This document shows positions 35,820-44,460 of a stretch of 46,283 bases of DNA, one piece after another. Location of the stretch: NCBI GenBank assembly GCA_900316355.1, contig ONCQ01000019.1, positions 1-46,283 of the forward strand, written 5' to 3'. This stretch comes from an uncultured Prevotellaceae bacterium. GTDB taxonomy: Bacteria > Bacteroidota > Bacteroidia > Bacteroidales > Bacteroidaceae. Within the stretch, counting starts at the first letter, position 1. Each line of letters begins with the position of its first letter. A program made the translations under genes and the position numbers. Below the pieces are notes generated by a model. That model ran no database searches and was not told the origin of the DNA. It saw nothing but the letters and a program-made list of their open reading frames with translations.

Positions 35820-36776
35820 TTACAAGGCGTGCGCCTGACTTTTCTTACTGAGCGTAAATTCGAACTTAAGACCGCTTGGTTCAGCATTGCTGATAGTGAT
35901 ATTGCCACCGTGTAGCAGCACGGCATTCTTCACGATGGCCAGTCCGAGGCCGGTGCCGCCCATATCGCGGCTGCGGCCTTTGTCTATGCGATAGAAGCGT
36001 TCGAAGATGCGGGGCAGGTGTTCAGCGGGTATGCCTATGCCGTTGTCCTTGAAGGTGAACCGCCAATGACTGGGCTGCTCTACGGCGCTGACCTCAACGA
36101 CAGAGCCCAGCCCTGCATAGCTGACGGCGTTATCCACGAGGTTACGGAATATGCTGTATAGCAGCGAGGGGTTGCCCTGTACGATGATGTCCTGCGGCAG
36201 GTAGTTACGCAAAGTCATCTGCCGTGCATCGATGGCGAGTGCTGTCTCCTGAACGATGTCGGCGAAGAGAACCGACACATCCACCCGCTCCATCTTCAGC
36301 AAGTCTGGGGCGTAGTCCATCTTGTTGAGCGTGGAGATATCCTGCAGTAGCGCCGTCAGGCGTTGCGCTTGCGAATGAGTGCGTACGATGAACTGGCGAC
36401 TCATGTCATCACTGATGGCGGGATTGTCGAGAATCGTCTCCGTATATCCGAGGATACTGGCCACGGGCGTCTTCAGCTCATGCGCAATATTCTGGGTCAG
36501 CTCACGGCGCATGCGATTCTCCTTCTCGGTCTGTTCGCGACTGATGCGCTCGTCCATCCGTCTGGCATAGCGAAACAACAGGAAGGCGAGGACTGCCATC
36601 ACCGCCAGCGAGAAGAGCAGCAAGTGCCAGTCGCTGACCTCATCGAATGGTATGAGGAACTTGCGGTCGTAGTCCTCGAAGAGGATGAAGATGGTGGCAT
36701 AGACCGCAAACACAGACATCACGGTCAGCCACATCTTATGGCCCTCGGTAAGCTTGTTATTCTTTTCAGGTTTCAA
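35820..36776 (-). CDS. Sensor histidine kinase (PhoR-like)
   Basis: 318 residues. Two TM helices (about 15-33 and 52-69) enclose a very short periplasmic loop. H box with His99 (AHELKTPVASILGYTETILD), N box FRNLVDNAV, G1 DNGIGIP, G2 GGTGLGLAIVK. Its ATG overlaps the TGA of the response-regulator gene (36773-36776), so the pair is translationally coupled. Together with the adjacent Na/Pi transporter the pair suggests phosphate sensing, but the tiny periplasmic part means it must sense through a partner (inference). It is convergent with the helicase; the gap 35728-35819 shows no clear terminator. Confidence 0.9.
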   Translation of the reverse strand: MKPEKNNKLTEGHKMWLTVMSVFAVYATIFILFEDYDRKFLIPFDEVSDWHLLLFSLAVMAVLAFLLFRYARRMDERISREQTEKENRMRRELTQNIAHELKTPVASILGYTETILDNPAISDDMSRQFIVRTHSQAQRLTALLQDISTLNKMDYAPDLLKMERVDVSVLFADIVQETALAIDARQMTLRNYLPQDIIVQGNPSLLYSIFRNLVDNAVSYAGLGSVVEVSAVEQPSHWRFTFKDNGIGIPAEHLPRIFERFYRIDKGRSRDMGGTGLGLAIVKNAVLLHGGNITISNAEPSGLKFEFTLSKKSQAHAL

Positions 36777-37579
36777 GTTTCAAAGTCTTTAGATATTTCA
36801 AACACATAGCCGAAACCTGTCCGCGATACGAGACAGGCTCCGTAGCGCCCCAGCTTCTTGCGCAGGCGTGCAATATTTACATCAACGGTGCGTTCCGTGA
36901 CGATGACATCCTGCGGCCATACGCTGTCGAGCAGCTGCTGCCGGCTGAACACTTGTCCGCGGTATTCCAATAGCAGCTTCAGCAGTTCAAACTCCGTACG
37001 GGTGACGGCGACGGGATGGGCATCGATGCAGATTGTTTTATTGACGACATTGACAACGAGCCCCTCAAACTGCAGTTCCGCCTTCGGTGCGGGTGCGGAG
37101 CTCGGTTTCCTGTTCAGTACAGCCTTCACGCGTGCCAGCACTTCGCGCAGGGAGAAAGGTTTCGAGACGTAGTCATCGGCTCCCAGTCCAAAGCCACGCA
37201 GCACATCCTCCTCGGAATCCTTGGCTGTCAGAAAGATGATTGGCATTGATGCCGTGCGCTCGTCGGCCTTCAGCAGCCGGGCCAGCTCAAAGCCCGACAT
37301 GCCGGGCATCATCACATCCAGCAGCAGGAGGTCAAATGACGAATGACGAATGAAAAATGACGAATAAGATTTACTGTCCGATGAACCAAGAAGGTTACTT
37401 TTATTCGTCATTCGTAATTCATCATTCGTCATTTGTAATTCATCATTCGTCATTAAATCCAGTGCCTCTTCTGCCGAGTATGCCGCTTCAGCTTCATAGC
37501 CTGCAGCACGCAGGTTGAAGAGCAAGATATCGCACAAATCCCGCTCGTCGTCAACGACTAAAATCCGTTTTGCTTCCAT
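36773..37579 (-). CDS. PhoB/OmpR-family response regulator with a repeat insert in the receiver
   Basis: 268 residues. Receiver: Asp10/Asp11 acid pocket (ILVVDDERD), phospho-acceptor Asp88 (FDLLLLDVMMPGMSGF), Lys140 (YVSKPFSL). Winged-helix DNA-binding domain at about 167-268, with VTRTEFELLKLLLEYRGQVF, TERTVDVNIARLRKKLG and RTGFGYVF. Typical size is 230; the excess is an in-frame insert of about 40 residues (43-82; nt 37334-37453), MTNDELQMTNDELRMTNKSN ... SYSSFFIRHSSF, between helix 2 and strand 3, made of inverted TGACGAATGACGAATGA repeats. DNA binding should be normal; receiver folding with this loop is the open question. Confidence 0.9.
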   Translation of the reverse strand: MEAKRILVVDDERDLCDILLFNLRAAGYEAEAAYSAEEALDLMTNDELQMTNDELRMTNKSNLLGSSDSKSYSSFFIRHSSFDLLLLDVMMPGMSGFELARLLKADERTASMPIIFLTAKDSEEDVLRGFGLGADDYVSKPFSLREVLARVKAVLNRKPSSAPAPKAELQFEGLVVNVVNKTICIDAHPVAVTRTEFELLKLLLEYRGQVFSRQQLLDSVWPQDVIVTERTVDVNIARLRKKLGRYGACLVSRTGFGYVFEISKDFET

Positions 37580-37587
37580 TCTGGGCG

Positions 37588-37595
37588 CAAAGGTA
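37588..37595 (-). promoter_or_regulatory. Candidate -7 box of the two-component operon
   Basis: TACCTTTG on the minus strand, just after the stop codon of the Na/Pi gene and 8 nt before the response-regulator ATG. No upstream element at proper spacing, so weak. Confidence 0.4.
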
Positions 37596-37599
37596 CAAA

Positions 37600-39285
37600 T
37601 TATTTTCCAAATCGAGCCTGAACAACGTTAATAATATAATCACCCATCTTCTCTAAGTCGTTAGCCATATCCACATAGATGGTGCCCACGGCATACTCAT
37701 ATTCGCGGTTGTTGACAGCCTGTATGTTCTCTGTCTTCATGCGCTGGCGCAGCTCATTGATGTCGTTCTCTATGCGATAGCTCTCCCGGATATCATGGTC
37801 GCTGCGATGGCCCCTCATGGTGATGTTCATCTGCGTCAGCGCCTTGTCGCACAGAAGGATGAGTGCCTGCATCTGGTCCGTCTGGTGCTGCGTGAACGCT
37901 ATCCCTCCGTCGCGCTTGCGGTCCAGCGTACGTGCCAGCTTGTAGCAGGCATCGCCTATAGACTCCAGCTCGCTGATCTCGCGCATCATCTGCCGGATCT
38001 TCTGCTTCGTCTCGTCGCTCAGGTGGTCGTCGCTCACCTGCTCCAGATAGCGTGCAATCTCTATTTCCATCTGGTCGGTGTTATCCTCTTCATGCTCTAT
38101 CTGCCTGAACAGCTCTGTGAAATCCTTGCTGTCTGTCTCATAGAACAGCGTGCGCACCATCCCGAACATCTCGTAGATACGCTCACCGAAGGCCGCCGTC
38201 TCCTTCTGCGCCTGCAGCACGGCAATCTCAGGTGTCTGCACGAGGTTCGACTGGATATACTGCAGGTGGAACTGCTCTTTCTCCGGAGCATTCTCCTTCA
38301 TGGGCAGCAGCCAGCACACGACACGCTCCATCTGCGGCACCAGCCCTATTAGGATGGCTGTGTTGAGAACGTTGAAGCACGTGTGGAACATCGCCAACAC
38401 CACGGGCAGCCGCTCCGTCTGCCCACCTGCTGCCGGGTCGTAACCCACCAGAGAGCACACGATATCGACAAACGGATAGAACACCGCCAGCACCCAAATC
38501 ACGCCGAAGACGTTGAAAAGCAGATGGGCCAGCGCCGCTCGCCGTGCCTGCGTGTTGGAACCGAGTGCCACTAGGTTGGCAGTAGCGGTGGTCCCGATGT
38601 TCTCACCCATCACCAGCGCTATACCTAAATATATAGGCAGCACGCCCGTGGAACACAGCAGGATGGTGATAGCCATGACCGCTGCCGACGACTGCACGAC
38701 ACAGGTTATCAGTGTGCCTATGGCCAGGAAAGCCAGAATGGTGAGGTGGCTCGACGTGTCGAACGAGGCAAAGAATTGGATGACAGCTTCGTTATGCTCC
38801 AGGTCCATGGACTTGCCCGTAGCACTCAGCATCACCAGGGACAGGAACATGAAGGCTACGCCGAACAGGAAGTCGCCGACATAGCGGTGGCGCTTCTTAT
38901 AGATAAGAATAATGCCGAGCAGGAACGACGGATAGACGACATTCGTCAGGTTGACATTGTAGCCCAGCGACATGATCCACGCCGTCAGCGTCGTGCCGAT
39001 GTTGGCACCCATGATAACCGAGATGGCCTGCGCCAACGTCAGCAGTCCTGCCGACACAAACGAGACGGTCATCACCGTCGTTGCCGAGGACGACTGCACA
39101 GCACACGTCACCAGCGTGCCCGTGAGCATGCCCGTCAAGCGGTTCATGGTCATCTTGGCCAGTATGTGCCTCAACTGCGGGCCCGCCATCTTCTGCAGCG
39201 CCTCGCTCATCATGCGCATACCATAGATTAGCAGCCCCAGAGCGCCGAGCAACTGTAATCCTGTCATCACATAATCTTGTGTCAT
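37600..39285 (-). CDS. Na/Pi cotransporter family protein with PhoU-like C-terminal domain
   Basis: 561 residues. The N-terminal part has two inverted repeats with the signature QSSSATTVMTVSFVSAGLLT and QSSAAVMAITILLCSTGVLP, together with GANIGTTLTAWIMSLG and GENIGTTATANLVALG, i.e. the NptA/PhoU-type transporter (PF02690). The C-terminal 200 residues are helical PhoU-like repeats (EHEEDNTDQMEIEIARYLEQ ...). It imports phosphate with Na+. It lies immediately upstream of the PhoBR-like pair on the same strand, supporting a phosphate regulon; its own promoter is at 39311-39341. Confidence 0.92.
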   Translation of the reverse strand: MTQDYVMTGLQLLGALGLLIYGMRMMSEALQKMAGPQLRHILAKMTMNRLTGMLTGTLVTCAVQSSSATTVMTVSFVSAGLLTLAQAISVIMGANIGTTLTAWIMSLGYNVNLTNVVYPSFLLGIILIYKKRHRYVGDFLFGVAFMFLSLVMLSATGKSMDLEHNEAVIQFFASFDTSSHLTILAFLAIGTLITCVVQSSAAVMAITILLCSTGVLPIYLGIALVMGENIGTTATANLVALGSNTQARRAALAHLLFNVFGVIWVLAVFYPFVDIVCSLVGYDPAAGGQTERLPVVLAMFHTCFNVLNTAILIGLVPQMERVVCWLLPMKENAPEKEQFHLQYIQSNLVQTPEIAVLQAQKETAAFGERIYEMFGMVRTLFYETDSKDFTELFRQIEHEEDNTDQMEIEIARYLEQVSDDHLSDETKQKIRQMMREISELESIGDACYKLARTLDRKRDGGIAFTQHQTDQMQALILLCDKALTQMNITMRGHRSDHDIRESYRIENDINELRQRMKTENIQAVNNREYEYAVGTIYVDMANDLEKMGDYIINVVQARFGK

Positions 39286-39310
39286 TGTTGTAACTTTTTA
39301 GTTTGTGCGG

Positions 39311-39341
39311 CAAAGATACGGTGCAAACGCAAAAGCTACAA
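39311..39341 (-). promoter_or_regulatory. Promoter of the Na/Pi cotransporter gene
   Basis: Minus strand TTG (39341-39339), 20 nt, TATCTTTG (39318-39311); start codon 26 nt downstream. A good consensus match. Tandem TGTAAC/GTAACAG motifs further upstream (39378-39398) could be an operator, but only as a guess. Confidence 0.7.
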
Positions 39342-39457
39342 CATGAATCCCATTACAATTCCATTACAGCCCTCCTTTGTAACAGCATTGTAACAGATAA
39401 TGGCAGGATTCGAGTGAAAATAATGAGCTTCTGGCGCTATCTCTGAAGTTTTTTTGC

Positions 39458-39465
39458 TACTTTTG
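39458..39465 (+). promoter_or_regulatory. -7 box of the acyl-ACP thioesterase gene
   Basis: TACTTTTG, 45 nt before the start; the upstream element is not clear. Confidence 0.55.
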
Positions 39466-39509
39466 CACTCGCTTTTAAGCTGTATTCATACAAATATCCC
39501 TCAAAGACT

Positions 39510-40301
39510 ATGATAGAACAAGGAAAATTCCAACACACCTACACCTCTACGGCGTCGGACATCACGCCGCTGTATCGTCTGACACCCAACGCGTTGCTGA
39601 TGTACTTCCAGGACAGCTTCGCACGCCTGATGACCATACACGGCCTTGCCGCCTTCGACATCGTCAAGCAACGCCGCATGTGGGTCATCACAGAAGTGCA
39701 GATGGACGTGCAGCCCACCGTCACCTTCTGGTCGGAGGACTTCACCGTGGAGCTGTGGGTCAGCGAGCTGACATCGCTGCGCATCTACTGCGATTTCCGC
39801 ATCGTGCGCGCCGACAACGGAGCGTTGATAGCCTCCGGCACCAGCCAGTGGAACATCCTCAACCTCGACACCAAGCGGTTGGAGACGACAGACTTCATGG
39901 CCGACCGTCTGACGGTAGTGCCAGAGCTGATGACCGCCAGCCACAAGAAGGTGCGGTTCCCAAAGCCACAGACCGTAGATCTGCAGATGGAACACCGTGC
40001 CACGCGCCTCGACCTCGACTTCAACTTCCACGTCAGCAACCGCAGCTACGTCAGCATCGCCCTGCTGACCATGCCCGAGGATGTCCTTGCCTCGCAGGCC
40101 CTCTCCTCCCTCACCGTCCACTGGCTCCACGAGACCTATCTCGACGACCTCCTCACATGCAACATGTCGCACACCGAGGATGGCAGCTACCTGCACACCC
40201 TCACCAACGCCGAGGGCGTTGTCGTCTGCGAGCTCATGAGCCGTTGGCAGCCGCAGCCCCACACCGCCGATGTCAGCGAGGTGCTCGACAGGAATCTGTA
40301 A
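39510..40301 (+). CDS. Acyl-ACP thioesterase (FatA-like, double hot-dog)
   Basis: 263 residues. It fits the Bacteroidetes acyl-ACP thioesterase family (PF01643-like): YTSTASDITPLYRLTPNALL, MYFQDSFARLMTIHGLAAFD, RRMWVITEVQMDVQPTVTFW in the first hot-dog domain, and HVSNRSYVSIALL with SLTVHWLHETYLDDL in the second. It releases fatty acids from acyl carrier protein in the cytosol. It is a single gene with its own promoter, with 44 nt before the C10 peptidase. Confidence 0.85.
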   Translation: MIEQGKFQHTYTSTASDITPLYRLTPNALLMYFQDSFARLMTIHGLAAFDIVKQRRMWVITEVQMDVQPTVTFWSEDFTVELWVSELTSLRIYCDFRIVRADNGALIASGTSQWNILNLDTKRLETTDFMADRLTVVPELMTASHKKVRFPKPQTVDLQMEHRATRLDLDFNFHVSNRSYVSIALLTMPEDVLASQALSSLTVHWLHETYLDDLLTCNMSHTEDGSYLHTLTNAEGVVVCELMSRWQPQPHTADVSEVLDRNL

Positions 40302-40345
40302 TAGTTCGGAAATGACATAGGCACTCTTATAATACATTCACGATT

Positions 40346-43300
40346 ATGAAAAAAAGTCTGTTGACAATACTGTGGCTGATGATTGTTGGCTACGCTTATG
40401 CTCAAGTTATTACTGAAGATTCTGCACGCTGCTATGCAGAACAGTTTCTGACATTCAACGTAGAAGGTTCATCGCGCCGCCTCGTGAAAGCGGCAAACAA
40501 AGCACAGCTGAAACGCGTGATGCCTAAAAAGCTGGCAGACAGCGCCGTGGCGGCACCTGCGTATTACATCTATAACCGTGAGGGGCAGTCTGGGTTTGCC
40601 ATCATTGCAGGCGACGAATCGCTGCCTGCCGTCATCGGTTACTCTCTGGACAACACCTTTGACGGAAACAGTATTCCCGATGCTCTGCAAGCCTACCTCA
40701 AGGGGCTCGAAGACTTCGTTGCCGCTCAGCGTTCAAAGACAGTAGTTGCTCAGCGTAAAATAGGACCGTTGGAGCCGGGAACGCCCATCTTGGGCCCTAT
40801 GCTTACGACTTCCTGGAACCAGAGAGAGCCCTACAACTGGCTTACTCCAAACGACATGCAAGGACAGCACATGGTCACAGGATGTGTTCCTACGGCTGTA
40901 GCACAGGTGATGTATTACCATCGCTGGCCTGCAAACTCTCACTCGCGCATCTACAACTGGGATTACATGTTGCCGACTTACCGCACTGATAACTACAACT
41001 ACGCCCAGGGCATGGCGGTAGCAACGTTGATGCGCGACCTTGGAGCCATCATGGGTTCTACATACAAGCCTGATGGCACCAGCACGATAAGCAATGCCAT
41101 GTCATTGGTGCCGGGGTATGTGACATCGGACGTGACATCGGATGTTAAAGGAGCTTTGGCAAAGGGACCTGTGAACGTCAGCATCGAGGGCGATTTGGCC
41201 CATCAGGTGGTGGCCGACGGCTATGACAGCAACGGATATGTCCATATCAACTGGGGCTGGGGTGGCAGTCAGGATGGCTACTACGTGCTTTCAGATATGT
41301 CTGTGCCGTATGGCAACAAGAATACTTACAATGCTCTGCGGACTGCATATCAGATGCGGCCCGACCGAGAGGCACAAATCCTTGCATTGGCGGCACAAGA
41401 GGGCGTTACGGTTGATAAGCAGACGGCTCGCGTAGGCGATAAACTGACGATGACCTTACACCGTGTAGTGATGCAGTCGGGAGCCACAGCTGAGACGAAC
41501 CTGCGTTATGCTGTGTATCAGGCACCCCAAGAACAATATTCATCTTTCCGGGCCAAAGGCTACTATGGTGAAGAAGTGCTTTTCAATGGGCAGTTACACG
41601 CTAACGACGAATCGCCGTGGACGATATTGCAGGATGGCAAGGACTTCAGCATGACTATCACCCTTGGCACGCTGAGCATGAATGGCAAATACCTCTTGGT
41701 ACCCACATACTGTGACCCCGAGAACTTTAAGTATCATCCGTTCTTACAGTATGCCGACGGCACCTTCGACGAGGTCATACCCTTCACCTACGAGGACGGC
41801 CTCTTCACTTTCAGCGAAAAGAAGATAGAAACAGTGAAAGTGGACTTGGGCAGCGTAGTAGCAGCAACAAAATATCATGTTGGCGGCAAGGCCGTGTTCT
41901 GTCAGCGGATTGCCAATCGCAGCACAGATGATTTCAATGGTAAGCTGACCCTGTCGCTGACCAACGTCGCCAACAGCGCCGACGTGCGAGCCCTCGACTT
42001 CGACTTGCATCTCATAGCCGGCGAGAGCAGTTACATGCCACTCACGACATCCCTCGATGCAACAGGCCACTACCGCATCACACAGGCCGAGGTGTGGAGA
42101 CAGCTGCCATCCGGAGAGCGCCGGAGTATCACGAAAGCAACCCTCGAAGGCTCTGAGTTTGAAGTGTTGCCACACGACGCAGAAGCCTGTCAAGTGACAG
42201 CTAGCTATTCATACTACATAGCCTCAGAATATATTGACGGACGCTACTGCGTGAATGACAGCCTTTACAAAGGCGAACTGTTCAGTGCTATCATGAGTTA
42301 CAATGCTTATGACAACATGCAAACTGACATAGACATGGAGACGTGGCTGGTGCCGGTAGATGGCGGTAAGCCGCTGCTGATTGGAGATGAGCGGTTTCAC
42401 CTGGGAACAACGTATGAAACCTATTATTCAAACCTTTATACTTTCGATATCCCCATTGGCGTCTATCGCATTGTACCTATGGCTCGCCAAGGCAACGATG
42501 TCATCATGATTCCCAGCCCCAAGGTCATCGGGGGTAAATACCTGAATGAGGATAAAGTGACGGAGAACATACTCACGCTCTTCGACCCTGGCATCAGCTT
42601 ACCGCGTCTGCGCATCAAGAGCTATGCACAGAACCAGCCTTTCTACTACGGCACATACTACAACTACCTTGAACTGGAACTGGAGAATTTCGGTACCACC
42701 GATTTCACGGCCTACGAATCCGAAGCACTCAAAAGAGCTGGAGCCGGACACATAAACATCTCCATGAGCGATCCGTTCCGCATAAGGAAAGGAGAGTCGG
42801 GGGTGATATTCCCAAGCATTGACTGCTATAGAGACTATGACAACGGCGGCGAAGAGACTGCGACGATGTACGTGTCGGTCAAAAACGATGTGCGCACGCT
42901 ACGAATACCCGTCGAGGGAACCATCACCACGACCTTCACGCAGAAACCTGAGAATTACATGACGGTCTACACCACTACGAAATTCTATTCTAAAGACCAG
43001 CCGAAATCAACGTCTTCATCAGGCTTTACATCGGAAGGAACAGTCCAGCGCACACTATGGCAAGGCGGCAAGAAGGTAATGACCCTGCCGACCCTGACCA
43101 CTAACGGCAAATATGCAACATCACATATGATGCCAACGGCAGAGGAAGCCAAGGACATCGCCGTAGGCTCATATATCATGCAGTGCGTGCTGACAGACAA
43201 GGACGGCATAACACATACGCCTGTCTGTTACCCCTTGGTGATGGCTGAGAAGTCACTCAACGTCCGAGTACAGCGGGCATGGATTGAAGACGAACGCTAC

Positions 43301-43783
43301 ATCAACTTCGATACGGACATCCCCGTTCATGTCACCCTCGTCAACAACGAGAATATGCCCGTCACGACGGCCGTCAGGGTAAACCCATACAAAAGTCGTG
43401 ATAATGGTTACTTGTATGGCGATGCCAATGTTTACAAGACCATAACCTTGCCTGCCAACGGCACCGTCACCACGACCATTCCCTTCATGCTGACCCGGCC
43501 GGATAACCAAAGCGAAGGCTGTGTCAACGCTGATGTATATATATGCCAGTCAACAGCTGACTTCAGCGGCACACTCAACTTCTGCTATGGCATCACCACC
43601 GCCGACATGCTGCTCCCTCATGGCGACAAGACTGTCATCGAGGCGCCCTCCGCATCGCCTGCGGCTCCCTCCCACCCTGTCGCCTACTACGGCATCGACG
43701 GTCGCCGTCTCAGCGCCCCCATCCGTGGGTTCTACATCATTAAGTACAGCGATGGCACTGTGGAAAAGAAATTCTCACGTTAA
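40346..43783 (+). CDS. Secreted C10-family cysteine peptidase (streptopain-like) with type IX-like tail
   Basis: 1145 residues. Signal peptide 1-20 (MKKSLLTILWLMIVGYAYA-Q), Spi-like propeptide, then the peptidase: catalytic Cys180 in MVTGCVPTAVAQVMYYHRWP and His286 in DLAHQVVADGYD, followed by NGYVHINWGWGGSQDGYYVL. The stretch between the two is shorter than in typical C10 enzymes, and contains VTSDVTSDV where others have a YS...W segment; activity is still plausible. The remaining 800 residues look like beta domains. The C-terminus YYGIDGRRLSAPIRGFYIIK, then YSDGTVEKKFSR, resembles a type IX secretion sorting domain. It probably degrades host or dietary proteins at the surface. Confidence 0.85.
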   Translation: MKKSLLTILWLMIVGYAYAQVITEDSARCYAEQFLTFNVEGSSRRLVKAANKAQLKRVMPKKLADSAVAAPAYYIYNREGQSGFAIIAGDESLPAVIGYSLDNTFDGNSIPDALQAYLKGLEDFVAAQRSKTVVAQRKIGPLEPGTPILGPMLTTSWNQREPYNWLTPNDMQGQHMVTGCVPTAVAQVMYYHRWPANSHSRIYNWDYMLPTYRTDNYNYAQGMAVATLMRDLGAIMGSTYKPDGTSTISNAMSLVPGYVTSDVTSDVKGALAKGPVNVSIEGDLAHQVVADGYDSNGYVHINWGWGGSQDGYYVLSDMSVPYGNKNTYNALRTAYQMRPDREAQILALAAQEGVTVDKQTARVGDKLTMTLHRVVMQSGATAETNLRYAVYQAPQEQYSSFRAKGYYGEEVLFNGQLHANDESPWTILQDGKDFSMTITLGTLSMNGKYLLVPTYCDPENFKYHPFLQYADGTFDEVIPFTYEDGLFTFSEKKIETVKVDLGSVVAATKYHVGGKAVFCQRIANRSTDDFNGKLTLSLTNVANSADVRALDFDLHLIAGESSYMPLTTSLDATGHYRITQAEVWRQLPSGERRSITKATLEGSEFEVLPHDAEACQVTASYSYYIASEYIDGRYCVNDSLYKGELFSAIMSYNAYDNMQTDIDMETWLVPVDGGKPLLIGDERFHLGTTYETYYSNLYTFDIPIGVYRIVPMARQGNDVIMIPSPKVIGGKYLNEDKVTENILTLFDPGISLPRLRIKSYAQNQPFYYGTYYNYLELELENFGTTDFTAYESEALKRAGAGHINISMSDPFRIRKGESGVIFPSIDCYRDYDNGGEETATMYVSVKNDVRTLRIPVEGTITTTFTQKPENYMTVYTTTKFYSKDQPKSTSSSGFTSEGTVQRTLWQGGKKVMTLPTLTTNGKYATSHMMPTAEEAKDIAVGSYIMQCVLTDKDGITHTPVCYPLVMAEKSLNVRVQRAWIEDERYINFDTDIPVHVTLVNNENMPVTTAVRVNPYKSRDNGYLYGDANVYKTITLPANGTVTTTIPFMLTRPDNQSEGCVNADVYICQSTADFSGTLNFCYGITTADMLLPHGDKTVIEAPSASPAAPSHPVAYYGIDGRRLSAPIRGFYIIKYSDGTVEKKFSR

Positions 43784-43849
43784 TCCTGTTGGCAAAAATA
43801 CCACCCATGTGGGATAGAGACAGTTTGATAAAAAAATCACGAAATGGCT

Positions 43850-44110
43850 TAAAAGCCTACACCCCGCGCAGAATGGCTGCAAGTAGTTGCTTTACAACGG
43901 ATTGCAGTGCGCAAGCCCCTACGCAACCCCTACGCAACCCTGCGCAACCCTGCGCGCAAAATCTGTGAGATCCTTGTGCTGGCAGCGAGATTCTGCGCGC
44001 CATGTCTGCGAAATCCTTGTGCTGGCAGCGTGTAGGGATGCGCGAGGTTGCGTAGGGGTTGCGTAAGGGTTGCACAGAGATAACGAATTGTTTTTCATTG
44101 AGGTTATAAT
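43850..44110. repeat. Structured intergenic repeat (ACGCAACCC arms and CTTGTGCTGGCAGCG direct repeats)
   Basis: 43915-43960 carries CTACGCAACCCCTACGCAAC and CCTGCGCAACCCTGCGCG; 44040-44078 carries the reverse-oriented GCGCGAGGTTGCGTAGGGGT and TGCGTAAGGG, so the flanks form a large inverted repeat. Between them CCTTGTGCTGGCAGCG occurs twice (about 43972 and 44014), with similar neighbours. The minus-strand frame through it is most likely not a gene. The gap 43784-44460 holds this, the palindromes at 44259-44380 and nothing else I can identify. Confidence 0.6.
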
Positions 44111-44258
44111 GGTTTTGCGCGAGGTGTAAGGTTTTTGTATGTTTCAGCATTTTTTGTCTGAGGACGTGTCCTTCTTGCTTTTCCCACGCATGGTAAAAGT
44201 GCTTGTCACGTGTGAGAAAACGATTTGTCACTGATGGCAAGAGCCGGAAGAGCATGGT

Positions 44259-44294
44259 CTTTCGCCGTGTCCCACTAATGGTACACGGCGAAAG
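44259..44294. repeat. Hairpin with 12-bp perfect stem
   Basis: CTTTCGCCGTGT (44259-44270) pairs fully with ACACGGCGAAAG (44283-44294) around a 12-nt loop. No U-tract follows, so a simple rho-independent terminator is not proven. Confidence 0.7.
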
Positions 44295-44329
44295 TGCATA
44301 GGGTGTAGGGTGTGTTGGCTAAAGGGCAG

Positions 44330-44385
44330 AGGGTTTTGGCCAAAACCCTTTAGGCTTTTCGCAGAAACCCTAAAGGGTTCGGAGA
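44330..44385. repeat. Palindrome pair around AGGGTTTTGGCCAAAACCCT
   Basis: A perfect 20-bp palindrome at 44330-44349, followed by AAACCCTAAAGGGTT-like short inverted repeat near 44366-44380. It could be a bidirectional terminator between the convergent peptidase and ATPase genes. Confidence 0.65.
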
Positions 44386-44460
44386 CACCCCACCGGCAAG
44401 GTCGTCTGCGAGTATGACGGTGGATTCTATGACTAACTAAATAAAAACCTCGCGATGTAT

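Noticed and set aside
43857-44255. 132-codon minus-strand frame downstream of the C10 peptidase
   Set aside because: It covers the inverted and direct repeats, so its coding look is probably due to the repeat; no family or promoter was seen.
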